NCBI GenBank assembly: GCA_029211065.1
Contig: JARGFK010000015.1
Location: forward strand, 1-59,621
From: Desulfobacterales bacterium
GTDB lineage: Bacteria; Desulfobacterota; Desulfobacteria; Desulfobacterales; JARGFK01
DNA length: 59,621 nt
Direction: 5' to 3'
In this document: positions 1 through 8,651 of the stretch, one piece after another
Numbering within the stretch: the stretch's first letter is position 1
How the letters are laid out: the number at the start of each line of letters is the position of its first letter
Notes under the pieces: generated by a model
Told to the model about the DNA's origin: nothing
Database searches by the model: none
What the model saw: the letters and a program-made list of their open reading frames with translations, nothing else
Program-made: the position numbers and the translations under genes

Positions 1-175
1 CGATCAACATCTTTACGATGATCAAAAACCGCCGCTCGCGATATGCATGAATCTTGAAAAACACCGATTCAACACTGCAGCGTGGGCACGGGGATAAATT
101 GTCAGGGGTGATTTTATCCTTTTCTACTTTTTCCTGATGTGCTTTAATGTCCTCAAGTGTCGCTGTCGGCGGCAT
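1..175 (-). CDS. Transposase-like zinc-knuckle protein, N-terminal part (runs off window)
   Basis: Reading the minus strand from an ATG at 173-175 gives 58 open codons to the window edge. The protein begins [16 protein letters not shown] and has a CPRC zinc-knuckle-like pair at about residues 30-33, then a basic stretch ([10 protein letters not shown]). A strong Shine-Dalgarno (AGGAGGG, minus strand 190-184) sits 8 bases upstream, so this start is well supported. The opening resembles the DUF6431-type proteins I associate with transposases in Desulfobacterota; that is recall, not a search. Its position against a 5'-truncated gene fits an inserted mobile element. Confidence 0.55.
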   Translation of the reverse strand, partial: MPPTATLEDIKAHQEKVEKDKITPDNLSPCPRCSVESVFFKIHAYRERRFLIIVKMLI

Positions 176-178
176 CTG

Positions 179-241
179 GGTATCCCTCCTGTTTAAGGTG
201 TTTTTTTCGTGAAAGGCACGCTCTTTTATGGGAGGGATACC
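179..241. repeat. 11-bp perfect inverted repeat covering the transposase-like gene's RBS
   Basis: GGTATCCCTCC at 179-189 is exactly repeated in inverse as GGAGGGATACC at 231-241, with 41 bases between. The inner arm contains the Shine-Dalgarno of the minus-strand gene that starts at 175. An mRNA entering from outside (transcribed from beyond 241) would fold the arms together and hide that RBS. A transcript starting inside the loop would not. This is a known protective arrangement in several insertion sequences. That it works that way here is inference. Confidence 0.6.
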
Positions 242-354
242 TTATCAAACAGGACGGGATATTTCTTGGTTTTTTTTGGCGGGATAGTTGGGTCACGGGA
301 TGGCGGGTTAAACTACTGCGGGATTTGCGGGGTCACTCATTCTGGGACGTAGCA

Positions 355-3300
355 GTAGACGAGTTGCTTGATTACCTGCGCTCCCGCAAGGATCATGAGC
401 TGATCCTGGATCTGAACTTTCTCAGAGAAATCGGCGAGGTTTGCAAAGACCTGCGCTTTCGTTTCATAGCCGGTATCCAGGAGGCCATCTTCGACAGCCC
501 GAGGTTCTCCTTTGTAGCCGATAGCATCCGCAGAGTGAGGGATCGGTTCGAGCAGATTCTTATCGCCCGCAAAGACGTCAAATTCGTGGTGGCCGAGCGT
601 TTGCTTAAAAAAAACGGCGAGCAGCAGACCAAGATACGTAAATACCTCACGCCATTTGGCAAGTTCTACGGTCACATGAATGAGCGCATGGATGAGTTTG
701 TCCGCCTCTTTCCGGTTCATCCCGACTACGTCGACACATTCGAGAGAGTCACCGTGGTGGAGAAACGCGAAGTGCTGAAGACCTTGTCTTTGGCCATGAA
801 GAAGCTGCTTGGCCAGGAACTGCCGGATGACCGGCCGGGCCTCATCGCTTATGATTCCTATTGGACGAACCTTCGAGAAAACCCGTCATTCCGGGCGGTG
901 CCTGATATCAGAGCGGTCATCGACTGCAGCCAGGTGTTGGAATCACGCATCCAGCAGGTCTTTACGCGTCCGGCATACAAACCCATGGCATTGCGGCTTA
1001 TCCATGCCCTGTCGATTCACCGGCTTACTACCGGCGATATCTATGCCACGTTGGGGGCGACAGCCGAAGAGCTTCGGGACGGGCTATGCCTTTATCAGCC
1101 TGGCATCGAGGATTTAGGCGGCAACCCGGCTGATGATCTGCTCTCCCAGGTGGAAACTGTCCTTCGAGAAATCCATAAAACAGTCAGCGGCCAGTTCATC
1201 TCCTCCAACCCGGATAACCGTCAATTCTACCTTGACTTGAAAAAAACCGACGATTTCGACGCGCTGATCGAAAAGCGCGCTGAGAGTCTCGACACGTCTC
1301 AGCTCGATAGATATTACTACGAGGCTTTAAAGCGAGTCATGGAGTGCACGGACCAAACTTACGTCACCGGCTATAAAATCTGGCAGCAAGAGCTGGAATG
1401 GCTGGAGCGAAAGGCTGCGCGGCAGGGATATCTCTTTTTCGGTGCGCCCAACGAACGATCCACCGCAGTCCCGCCACGGGATTTTTACCTCTATTTTATT
1501 CAACCATTCGATCCGCCCCACTTCAAAGACGAGAAGAAATCCGACGAACTGTTTTTAAGGCTTTCAAATTCAGATGAAGAATTTCGCTCCACCCTAAGCA
1601 ATTATGCCGCTGCTCTTGATTTGGCGTCCACATCATCCGGGCAAGCCAAATCAAACTATGAATCCAAGGCATCTAATTTCCTGCAAGTTCTTGTCAAATG
1701 GCTGCAAAAGAATACGGCAACCGCTTTTGAGGTCACTTACCAGGGGCGCACCCAATCGCTCACCGAATGGGCCAAAGGCAAATCGATTCGCGAACTTTCC
1801 GGTATCGGCGCCCATGAGCGCATCAATTTTCGGGACCTTGTAAACACCATCGCTGGAATTTGCTTGGAGGCTCATTTCCAGGATCAGGCGCCCGAATACC
1901 CTTTTTTTTCGGTACTCATCACCGGAATCAACCGGGAACAGGCCGCACAGGACGCCCTGCGCGCCATTGCCGGACAAAACCGCACCAAACAGGCAACAGC
2001 GGTTTTGGATGCCCTAGAACTGCTCGACGGGGAACGGCTTGATCCTTACAAATCGAAATACGCCAAACATATCATCGCCCTGCTAAAAAAGAAGGGCCAC
2101 GGCCAGGTTGTCAATCGTTCCGAGCTGATCCAGGACGATAAGGGCCTGGAATATCTGAACAAGGACCGGTATCGGCTGGAACCGGAATGGGTGATAGTCA
2201 TTCTGGCGGCGCTGGTCTACTCCGGTGATCTGGTGCTGGCCATCCCTGGGAAAAAATTCGATGCCACCGGGCTTTCCCAGCTTTCAGGATGCAGCGTGGA
2301 CGAATTGACCCAATTCAAGCACATCGAGCGACCCAAAGACTGGAACCTGCCTGCGTTAAAGGCACTGTTCGAACTGCTCGGTCTCACGCCCGGCATGGCC
2401 CAGTTGGTCACGCAGGGAAATCCAGACCCTGTCACCGAGATGCAGACGCGCATCGGCAAACTGGTAGAACGCGTCGTCATGGCCCAGCAGTCCATGCAGC
2501 AAGGCATCGTTTTCTGGGGGAAGAATCTTCTGGACGAATCAGCACTCAGCACCCAGTCCGCAGCACTTGAACGGTTGAAGTATTTTCTTGAAAGCCTTCA
2601 AGCGTTTAATTCGCCCGGTAAGCTCAAGAACTTCCGTTACGACGCCCAGGAGGTGAACAGCCATCGCAGCGGGCTTGATTCCCTGGCAGAGATCGAATCC
2701 CTTCAGGAACTTGTGACAGATCTTGGTTCCAAGGCGTCGTTCCTTTCCACCGCTGAAGCGGTGCTGCCCGCAGAACATGCATGGATAGACAAAGTGAAAA
2801 AGGCTCGTGCGGAAGTACTCGCCCAACTCAGCGAGCCCGACAAGCGCGGTGCACCCGCCTTTCGCCAGCAGACCCAGCGTAAACTGACCGACCTTAAGAA
2901 ATCCTATGTGCAGACTTACTTGGCCCTGCACGCCAAGGCGCGGCTGGGGGTCAATGAAGACAAGCGCAAGACCAGGCTCATGACCGACGAGCGGCTTAAG
3001 GTTTTGCAAAAACTTTCCACCGTTGAGCTGATGCCCAGGCAGCACCTGATCGATTCCCAGAATCGCCTCACCGGTTTGAAAAGCTGTTTTGCTCTCACTG
3101 AGCAGGAATTAAACGCTTCGCCCGTTTGCCCGAATTACAACTTTAAACCCGGTCCGGAACCGCCCGCTGCTCCCGCCGGAACACTCCTGGATGGTATGGA
3201 CGAGGAACTGGACAAGCTGGTGGTAAATTGGACTCAGACGCTCCTGACCAACCTGGAGGACCCGACCACCAAGGGCAACCTGAACCTGCTCAAGCCCGAG

Positions 3301-3555
3301 CCAAAAAAGCTGGTTAATGGCTTTATCAAGAAGCGGGCCTTGCCGGACAAGCTTGACCAGGACTTCATCCACGCTTTGGGCGAGGCGCTTTCCGGTCTCC
3401 AGAAGGTCCCGGTCAGGATCGCCGACCTGCGCGCGGCCTTGCTCTCCGGCGGCTCGTCGGTAACACCGGCGGAGATGAAAAAGCGGTTCGAGGAATATCT
3501 GGACGAACTCACCAAGGGCAAGGAACCCGGCAAGGTGCGGATCGTGCTGGAGTAA
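355..3555 (+). pseudogene. 5'-truncated DUF6079 (PglY/BrxC-like) ATPase gene
   Basis: The frame is open from 157, but recognisable family sequence starts only at about 355 with VDELLDYL, which reads as the Walker B strand of a P-loop ATPase. About 1066 residues then continue uninterrupted to the stop. The Walker A half expected before it is absent. The codons before 355 read like non-coding DNA and overlap the mobile-element end. I recall the rest as the DUF6079 family, related to the large ATPases PglY/BrxC of phage-defence (Pgl/BREX) islands. Without Walker A it should not bind ATP normally, so I treat it as a remnant. A short open frame begins 3 bases after the stop, echoed at the second remnant near 5458. 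Confidence 0.6.
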
Positions 3556-3558
3556 AAA

Positions 3559-3609
3559 ATGAAATCGCTGACAGTGCAAAATGGAGAAATAGGTAAAATA
3601 CCCAATTAA
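3559..3609 (+). pseudogene. 17-codon remnant of the gene after DUF6079
   Basis: An ATG three bases after the DUF6079 stop opens a 16-residue frame (MKSLTVQNGEIGKIPN) that ends in TAA. The decayed second copy of the DUF6079 3' end is followed, after four bases, by a frame starting MQSL. The shared layout suggests both came from the same kind of operon and that this is the stump of its next gene. From 3610 to 3712 I see no gene; the stretch is AT-rich. Confidence 0.3.
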
Positions 3610-3712
3610 TAGGTATTGAACCATTTTCAGTACGTATATAAAGTTAATCTTGGTACGAAACCGCGAATGAACACGAATAAACGCAAATGTGTAAAAGAAG
3701 AACCACTTATGG

Positions 3713-4321
3713 ATGCGGAAGACAGGGATGAAGATTGCGGAACTGAAAAAGCTGCTCAAAGCCGGTGAATTGAGGGACGTCGAGTTCAAGGAGGCGCGCT
3801 CGTCCGTTCCAAAATCCGCCTTCGAAACAGTTTCAGCCTTTTCAAACACCCATGGCGGGTGGCTGGTGTTCGGCGTTTCACAGTCTGGCGAGGAATTCCA
3901 AATTACCGGCGTTGAGAGGCCGGATAAGATGCAAAACGATTTTCTCTCCGTCTTGCATGCCGACAAGAAGGTCAATCATGATGTTGAGGTGACCGAACAA
4001 CGAATGAACATCAGCGGCAAGACGGTCTTGATCTTCCACATCGCGGAGAATCATCGAACCCGCAAGCCGGTGTATCTGGACGGTGACATCCGGCGAACCT
4101 TCCTGCGAAAAGGTGGCGGTGATTACAAGGCCCAGATGCAGGACATTGAACGGTTGCTGCGTGACGCCACCGCCGACCGTTGGGACAGCCAGCCGTTTGA
4201 AAAAGCCCTGCTGAAGGAAGCTTTTCATCCAAGCAGCATTCGCTGGTATCGGGACCGTTTTCATCAGGTCAATGCCGGATTCGATCCCAAGCAACCGGAT
4301 CAGGAGTTTCTCTATCACTGA
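3713..4321 (+). pseudogene. AlbA_2/Schlafen-like domain protein, 3'-truncated
   Basis: The protein (202 aa from 3713, or 196 from the ATG at 3731, which looks more like the family start MKIAELKKLL) is an N-terminal AlbA_2 (divergent AAA-4/Schlafen-like) domain: VEFKEA at the start, then AFSNTHGGWLVFGV, and DIRRTFLRKGG. Full-length relatives continue into a C-terminal half with a winged helix. Here the frame stops right after EFLYH, where relatives continue. The stop codon lies inside a G-rich tandem repeat (from 4322), suggesting that an insertion or deletion cut the gene. Such proteins are common in defence or regulatory islands. The function of this stump is unknown. Confidence 0.6.
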
Positions 4322-4377
4322 GGCAGGTGGGACGTTCTTAAACTATTAAGGCAGGTGGGACGTTCTTAAACTATTAA
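4322..4377. repeat. 28-bp perfect tandem duplication
   Basis: A 28-bp unit beginning GGCAGGTGGGACGTTCTTAA occurs twice in direct tandem (4322-4349 and 4350-4377) with no mismatch. It starts at the stop of the truncated AlbA_2 gene. A related sequence, GGGTAGGGGACGG followed by TTAATGCATTAA, sits at 5766-5797, exactly where the Fic gene is cut. I read these as scars or ends of a mobile element; which kind is unknown. From 4378 to 4522 I see only AT-rich sequence and the lead into the next gene. Confidence 0.75.
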
Positions 4378-4522
4378 ATAACTCATAAGGCGAGGTTAAA
4401 TTTTTAAGTTTCTACGATCAGTGGGGTAGGAGGGTTGCATCTTAAATCTTAATTATTCAATCTCTACAGTAGGAAAAATCGGAACTGGAAAGAATTCGTT
4501 ATTTTTTGAGGGAAGGCCTTTC

Positions 4523-5260
4523 ATGAATGTTGTTTATGAACCCAGGGGAAGGGCGCGGGAGTATTCGGAGCTTGCGTGCAACCTTTATCGAGGGTGCACG
4601 CATGGCTGCCGATATTGCTATGCGCCTGCATGCATGCGGACAACCGGTGAAAAATGGCATGCAAATGCTGAGCCCCGAAAAGATATTTTAAGACTCCTCG
4701 AAAAAGATGCTCAGCGTTTAAAGGGAGATACCCGCTCCATACTGTTTTGTTTTTTAAGCGATCCTTACCAGCCGCTTGAACGAACCGAACGACTGACCAG
4801 GCAAGCTCTTGAAATTGTCTCTAAACACAGTCTGAACAATCAGGTGCTGACCAAAGGATGCGCCGATCTGATCATGGAAGACATAGGGCTGATGAAGACT
4901 GCCCGTACGCAATTGGGCATTACCCTGTGCTTTGCTGATGATGCTACACGCAAGGATTGGGAGCCGAACGCCTCGACCATTGACGACCGGCCGACCATTT
5001 TGAAAGCAGCTCATAAAGCGGGTATTTTTACGTGGGTCAGCCTTGAGCCGGTGATCAGTCCTGATCAGGCCCTTGCGGTAATCCGCATGGCGCACCCGTA
5101 TGTGAATTTCTGGAAGGTGGGTAAGCTGAACCACATGAAAGCATATGAACGGACTGTGGACTGGGGCAAATTTCTCTTCGATGCGGAAACCCTTTTAACG
5201 AAACTTGGCGCAAAATACTATATCAAGAACGACTTGCGATCTTTTACCATGAAGCAATAA
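4523..5260 (+). CDS. SPL-like radical SAM protein
   Basis: A 245-aa protein with the radical-SAM 4Fe-4S motif GCTHGCRYC, with Cys at 25, 29 and 32 (CxxxCxxC). It resembles the stand-alone spore-photoproduct-lyase-like (Rv2578c-type) radical SAM family: N-terminal YEPRGRAREYSELACNLYRG, then FLSDPYQPLE, and WVSLEPVISP in the second half. The substrate is unknown; members of this group cannot be assumed to repair DNA. The gene is intact although everything around it is broken, so it may have arrived with, or outlived, the island. An AAGG-type RBS lies about 7 bases before the ATG. Confidence 0.75.
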   Translation: MNVVYEPRGRAREYSELACNLYRGCTHGCRYCYAPACMRTTGEKWHANAEPRKDILRLLEKDAQRLKGDTRSILFCFLSDPYQPLERTERLTRQALEIVSKHSLNNQVLTKGCADLIMEDIGLMKTARTQLGITLCFADDATRKDWEPNASTIDDRPTILKAAHKAGIFTWVSLEPVISPDQALAVIRMAHPYVNFWKVGKLNHMKAYERTVDWGKFLFDAETLLTKLGAKYYIKNDLRSFTMKQ

Positions 5261-5261
5261 A

Positions 5262-5330
5262 GTCCTCATCGACCAGGAACTTGCCAAAAATTACGGCTAT
5301 ACCGATCTGCCTGTTCTGGAAGTGGAGTAG
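5262..5330 (+). pseudogene. Unidentified 22-residue C-terminal fragment
   Basis: Directly after the radical SAM stop, an open frame without a start reads VLIDQELAKNYGYTDLPVLE and ends VE-stop. It looks like the end of a real protein, not random sequence, but I cannot name it. Together with the DUF6079 relic that follows, it suggests this strip was assembled from broken gene ends. Confidence 0.3.
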
Positions 5331-5340
5331 GCGGGCAAGG

Positions 5341-5453
5341 GACTGGACAAGCTGGTCGTCAATTGGATTCAGACGCTCCTGACAAACCTGGAAGGACTCG
5401 ACCACCAAGGGCAGGTAAAGGAGTCCGGAAAACTAAGTATTATGCTGGAGTAG
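5341..5453 (+). pseudogene. Second, decayed copy of the DUF6079 gene 3' end
   Basis: The DNA closely matches 3205-3280 of the first DUF6079 gene: CTGGACAAGCTGGT and CAGACGCTCCTGAC are shared, and the reading [16 protein letters not shown] is conserved. One inserted base after CTGGAA shifts the frame, and the segment between the lysine-rich linker and the last residues is deleted. The end (ATGCTGGAGTAG) matches the GTGCTGGAGTAA at 3544-3555. It is a dead duplicate from a second, diverged system, since the bases differ at many third positions. Confidence 0.7.
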
Positions 5454-5457
5454 ATAA

Positions 5458-5766
5458 ATGCAATCGTTAAATTCCGAATACCTCAAAAAGCAACCGATTA
5501 CCCATAACCTTCTGCAAACCATCCGCCGAATTGCGGAATATAAGGGAAAACAGGATCTGTACAAGGAACAATCCCCACAGGTTTTGGAAACTCTCAGGCA
5601 GGCCGCAATTATACAAAGTACGGAATCCTCCAACCGCTTGGAAGGGATCACCGCCCCCCTGGAGCGGATTAAGGACCTGGTTGCCAAAAAAACGACCCCT
5701 CAAAATCGTTCTGAGCAGGAAATTGCCGGTTACCGGGATGTCCTAAATACGATCCACGCGAATTAG
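5458..5766 (+). pseudogene. Fic protein N-terminal domain, truncated
   Basis: 102 residues match the N-terminal helical region of stand-alone Fic (AMPylator) proteins. The inhibitory-helix motif (S/T)xxxE(G/N) is visible as SNRLEG at residues 58-63. The frame stops at VLNTIHAN, before the catalytic HPFxxGNGR core, which is missing altogether. The cut coincides with the G-rich motif at 5766. Without the core the fragment cannot transfer AMP. It starts four bases after the DUF6079 relic. Confidence 0.65.
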
Positions 5767-5933
5767 GGTAGGGGACGGTTTTGTTTTAATGCATTAAGGT
5801 TCGAAGAAGGTTAGTAAGGGAATGGCAGACTTTCTATGAGTTGGCCACTACATACCGATTGATTCAACTATTTCCACTTGAGATACCTTTTGGATATCGC
5901 TACCTTAATTAAACCGGTGATAAGAGAGTAATA

Positions 5934-7070
5934 TTAAGACAAGCGGTTGCGGTAGTCTTCGTATCCGAACTTTCGGACGACGCGGATGTTGCTGGCGCTG
6001 TCGGCGACGGCAATGGAGGGGAGGCGGACGCCGTTGAAGGTATTGTTCTTGACCATGGTGTAATGGGCCATATCCTGAAAGATCAGTTTCGAGCCGATTT
6101 TGAGGCGTTCGGGGAAGGCGTAATCGCCAATGATATCTCCGGCCAGGCAGGTTAAGCCCCCCAGGCGATAGGTATGGGGGTATTCTCCCGGATTTCCGGC
6201 GCCCACAATTTCCGGCCGGTAGGGCATTTCCAGCACATCCGGCATGTGGGCTGCAGCCGAGGTGTCCAGGATGGCGATATCCATCTGATTATGGATGATA
6301 TCAAGGACCGATGCCACCAGGACGCCGGCGTTTAAGGCAATGGCTTCGCCCGGCTCCAAATACACCTGGAGCGGATAGCGAGTTTTGAAATCGTTGATCA
6401 GCCGGCATAGAAGCGCCACATCATAATCCTTGCGGGTAATGTGGTGGCCGCCCCCGAAATTGACCCAACGCATAGCACTTAAAAATTCGCCGAACCTTTT
6501 TTCAAAAACAGGCAGGGTCCGCTGCAGCGCATCTGCATTGAGCTCGCAAAGGGTATGAAAGTGCAGTCCGCTGATTCCGGCTAACTCCTGGGGCTTGAAA
6601 TTTGCCCGGGTAATGCCGAGTCGGGAACCGGGTCCGCAGGGGTCGTAGATGGGCACGGCCACTTCAGAATGTTCCGGATTGACGCGAAGGCCGCACTGAA
6701 CTGGTTTTCCGGCCGCTTGTATGATCGGTTTAAACCGATTCCACTGGGAGAAGGAATTAAACACGATATGATCGCTGTACCCCAGCAATTCCTTAAATTC
6801 ATCTTCCCGATAGGCCGGCGCGCAGACATGCACCTCTTTTCCGAACTCCTCGAAACCCAGCCGGGCTTCATCCAAAGAACTTGCCGTTGTCCCCTGGAGG
6901 ACCTTTCGGATAAGGGGAAAAACGCTGAACATGGCAAACCCTTTGAGGGCCATGATGATTTTAGCGCCGGTTTTTTTCTGGACGGAATCCAGGACCGTTA
7001 AGTTGCGTTCAAGGGCCGCCTCATCGCAGACATAACAGGGGGTGGGAATCTTGTGGATATCGAAATTCAT
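5934..7070 (-). CDS. nspC: Carboxynorspermidine/carboxyspermidine decarboxylase
   Basis: A 378-aa PLP enzyme of the alanine-racemase-fold (type III) decarboxylase group. It removes CO2 from carboxyspermidine or carboxynorspermidine, the last step of the alternative polyamine route. Lys43 in ALKGFAMF is the expected PLP Schiff-base lysine. NFGGGHHIT binds the cofactor phosphate, and LEPGEAI and TSAAAHMPD are family signatures around the active site. Its start overlaps the end of the dehydrogenase gene by 4 bases (ATGA), so the pair is translationally coupled and forms a complete two-step pathway. Full family length, no defects. Confidence 0.92.
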   Translation of the reverse strand: MNFDIHKIPTPCYVCDEAALERNLTVLDSVQKKTGAKIIMALKGFAMFSVFPLIRKVLQGTTASSLDEARLGFEEFGKEVHVCAPAYREDEFKELLGYSDHIVFNSFSQWNRFKPIIQAAGKPVQCGLRVNPEHSEVAVPIYDPCGPGSRLGITRANFKPQELAGISGLHFHTLCELNADALQRTLPVFEKRFGEFLSAMRWVNFGGGHHITRKDYDVALLCRLINDFKTRYPLQVYLEPGEAIALNAGVLVASVLDIIHNQMDIAILDTSAAAHMPDVLEMPYRPEIVGAGNPGEYPHTYRLGGLTCLAGDIIGDYAFPERLKIGSKLIFQDMAHYTMVKNNTFNGVRLPSIAVADSASNIRVVRKFGYEDYRNRLS

Positions 7071-8245
7071 TTTAAGAACTTTTCCGTCCAGGGCAGCCCG
7101 TGTTCCCCCAGCTTTTGCATAAACGGGGTGGGGTCGAATTCTTCCACATTGAAAACGCCTTTTCCTTGCCAGGCGCCGGTGAGCATCATCATGGCGCCGA
7201 TCATGGCCGGAACGCCGGTGGTGTAAGAAACCGCCTGGGCCTGTATTTCGTTATAGGCGGCCGCATGGTCGCAGATATTATAAATGTAGTATGTTAAGGG
7301 CTTTCCTGCCTTGGCGCCTTCGATCATGCAGCCGATGTTGGTTTTACCTTTGTAATTTTTTGCAAGAGAAGCGGGGTCCGGCAGGAGCGCTTTTAAGAAT
7401 TTCAAGGGCACGATGTCGCGGCCCTCATATTTTACCGGGTCGATGCGGGTCATGCCGACATTTTCAAGTACCCGCAGATGGGTGAGATAGGCTTCCGAAA
7501 AGGTCATCCAGAAACGGATGCGCTTGAGAGTCGGTATATTTTTGACCAGCGATTCCAGCTCCTCGTGATACATGAGGTACATTTCACGCGGTCCGATTTC
7601 AGGAAAATCAAATGATTTGTGCACCGAAAGGGGTTCGGTTTCAATCCACCGGCCGTTTTCATAATACTTGCCCCGGGCCGATACTTCCCGGATATTGATT
7701 TCGGGATTAAAGTTGGTGGCAAAGGGGTGGCCGTGGTCGCCGGCATTACAATCCATTATGTCAACGGAATGTATTTCATCAAAATGGTTTTTCAGGGCAT
7801 GGGCGCAGAATATATTGGTTACCCCCGGATCAAATCCGCATCCCAGCAGGGCCATTATGCCACGCTGTTTGAATCTGTCCTGGTAATCCCATTGCCACTT
7901 GTAACAGAATTTGGCTTCATCCGGCGGTTCGTAATTGGCCGTATCCAGGTAGTCCACCCCGGTTTCGAGGCAGGCGTCCATGATTGTCAGGTCCTGGTAA
8001 GGCAGCGCCACATTGATGACCAGATCCGGTGAAAATTTGCGAAACAGGGCAACCAGATCGGTCGTATTGTCCGCATCCACCTGGGCAGTGATGATGGGTT
8101 GTTTTATTTGATTTTTTATTTTTTCGCATTTTTCAATGGTGCGGCTGGCGAGAATAATTTCAGAAAAGACTTCAGGTGCCTGGGCACATTTATGGGTTAC
8201 AACGCTCCCTACCCCTCCTGCACCGATGATTAATACCTTGCTCAT
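7067..8245 (-). CDS. Carboxynorspermidine/carboxyspermidine dehydrogenase (saccharopine dehydrogenase family)
   Basis: A 392-aa NADPH-dependent enzyme that condenses aspartate semialdehyde with a diamine (putrescine or diaminopropane) to the carboxy-polyamine. The N-terminal Rossmann fold shows VLIIGAGGVGSVV, followed by the saccharopine-dehydrogenase-like core (GCGFDPGVTN). It is paired with nspC, so the likely product is spermidine made without S-adenosylmethionine decarboxylase. An AAGGATC RBS lies upstream of the ATG, and a promoter with consensus hexamers is at 8286-8312. Which diamine is used cannot be told from sequence. Confidence 0.9.
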   Translation of the reverse strand: MSKVLIIGAGGVGSVVTHKCAQAPEVFSEIILASRTIEKCEKIKNQIKQPIITAQVDADNTTDLVALFRKFSPDLVINVALPYQDLTIMDACLETGVDYLDTANYEPPDEAKFCYKWQWDYQDRFKQRGIMALLGCGFDPGVTNIFCAHALKNHFDEIHSVDIMDCNAGDHGHPFATNFNPEINIREVSARGKYYENGRWIETEPLSVHKSFDFPEIGPREMYLMYHEELESLVKNIPTLKRIRFWMTFSEAYLTHLRVLENVGMTRIDPVKYEGRDIVPLKFLKALLPDPASLAKNYKGKTNIGCMIEGAKAGKPLTYYIYNICDHAAAYNEIQAQAVSYTTGVPAMIGAMMMLTGAWQGKGVFNVEEFDPTPFMQKLGEHGLPWTEKFLK

Positions 8246-8285
8246 TTTTTTGGATCCTTTTTGGGTTGTCGTTATATCAGTGAAA

Positions 8286-8312
8286 ATTATAGAAACTTAT
8301 GGGCTATGTCAA
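8286..8312 (-). promoter_or_regulatory. Sigma-70-type promoter of the polyamine operon
   Basis: On the minus strand, TTGACA (8312-8307) and TATAAT (8291-8286) are both perfect consensus hexamers, separated by 15 bases. The short spacer is the only weakness. The -10 lies about 40 bases from the dehydrogenase start. Confidence 0.5.
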
Positions 8313-8651
8313 TCATGAAAGTTTCCAAAATAAGTAACCATGAACCCGGCGCAGGCGATCCGACCGTAATTTAATGAAAAGTTTTGACAATCCGGTGAAC
8401 CCCGTATAAAAAGATTTATATGAAAGACCTTTGCAAAATGCCCACTTTTGCTCAATTTCGACATGCCCGTTGGTCGGAATTTGTCAACAGGCTCAAATTT
8501 TAATCCTCCAAATACACTAGGTATTCCCGAGATTAATATTTTTGTCTTCCTTGAACTTGAACAAAGCTGAACATTTTTCAAAAGTACTTCGCCCAACAGG
8601 CGGTCAGAGCCTTTAAGCCGATAAAAAAACATTCACTTAGGAGGATGATCA
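8313..8651. other. Intergenic region and leader of glnA
   Basis: About 340 bases separate the polyamine promoter from glnA. A possible plus-strand promoter is TTGACA at 8384-8389 with TATAAA at 8405-8410 (15-base spacer; TAAAAA at 17 bases is an alternative). Between it and the gene lies a small inverted repeat, GCAAAA/TTTTGC, around 8437-8455. The gene's RBS AGGAGG is at 8639-8644. I see no -24/-12 sigma-54 promoter and no recognisable glutamine or other riboswitch. The leader of about 240 bases is long for a simple promoter. Confidence 0.35.

Noticed and set aside
8309-8632. 107-codon minus-strand frame between the polyamine operon and glnA
   Set aside because: It has no RBS, covers the predicted promoters of both neighbours and shows no domain.
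8246-8651. Sigma-54 promoter for glnA
   Set aside because: No GG-N10-GC pair of the -24/-12 type exists in the gap; TTTTGC at 8450 lacks a matching GG at the right distance.
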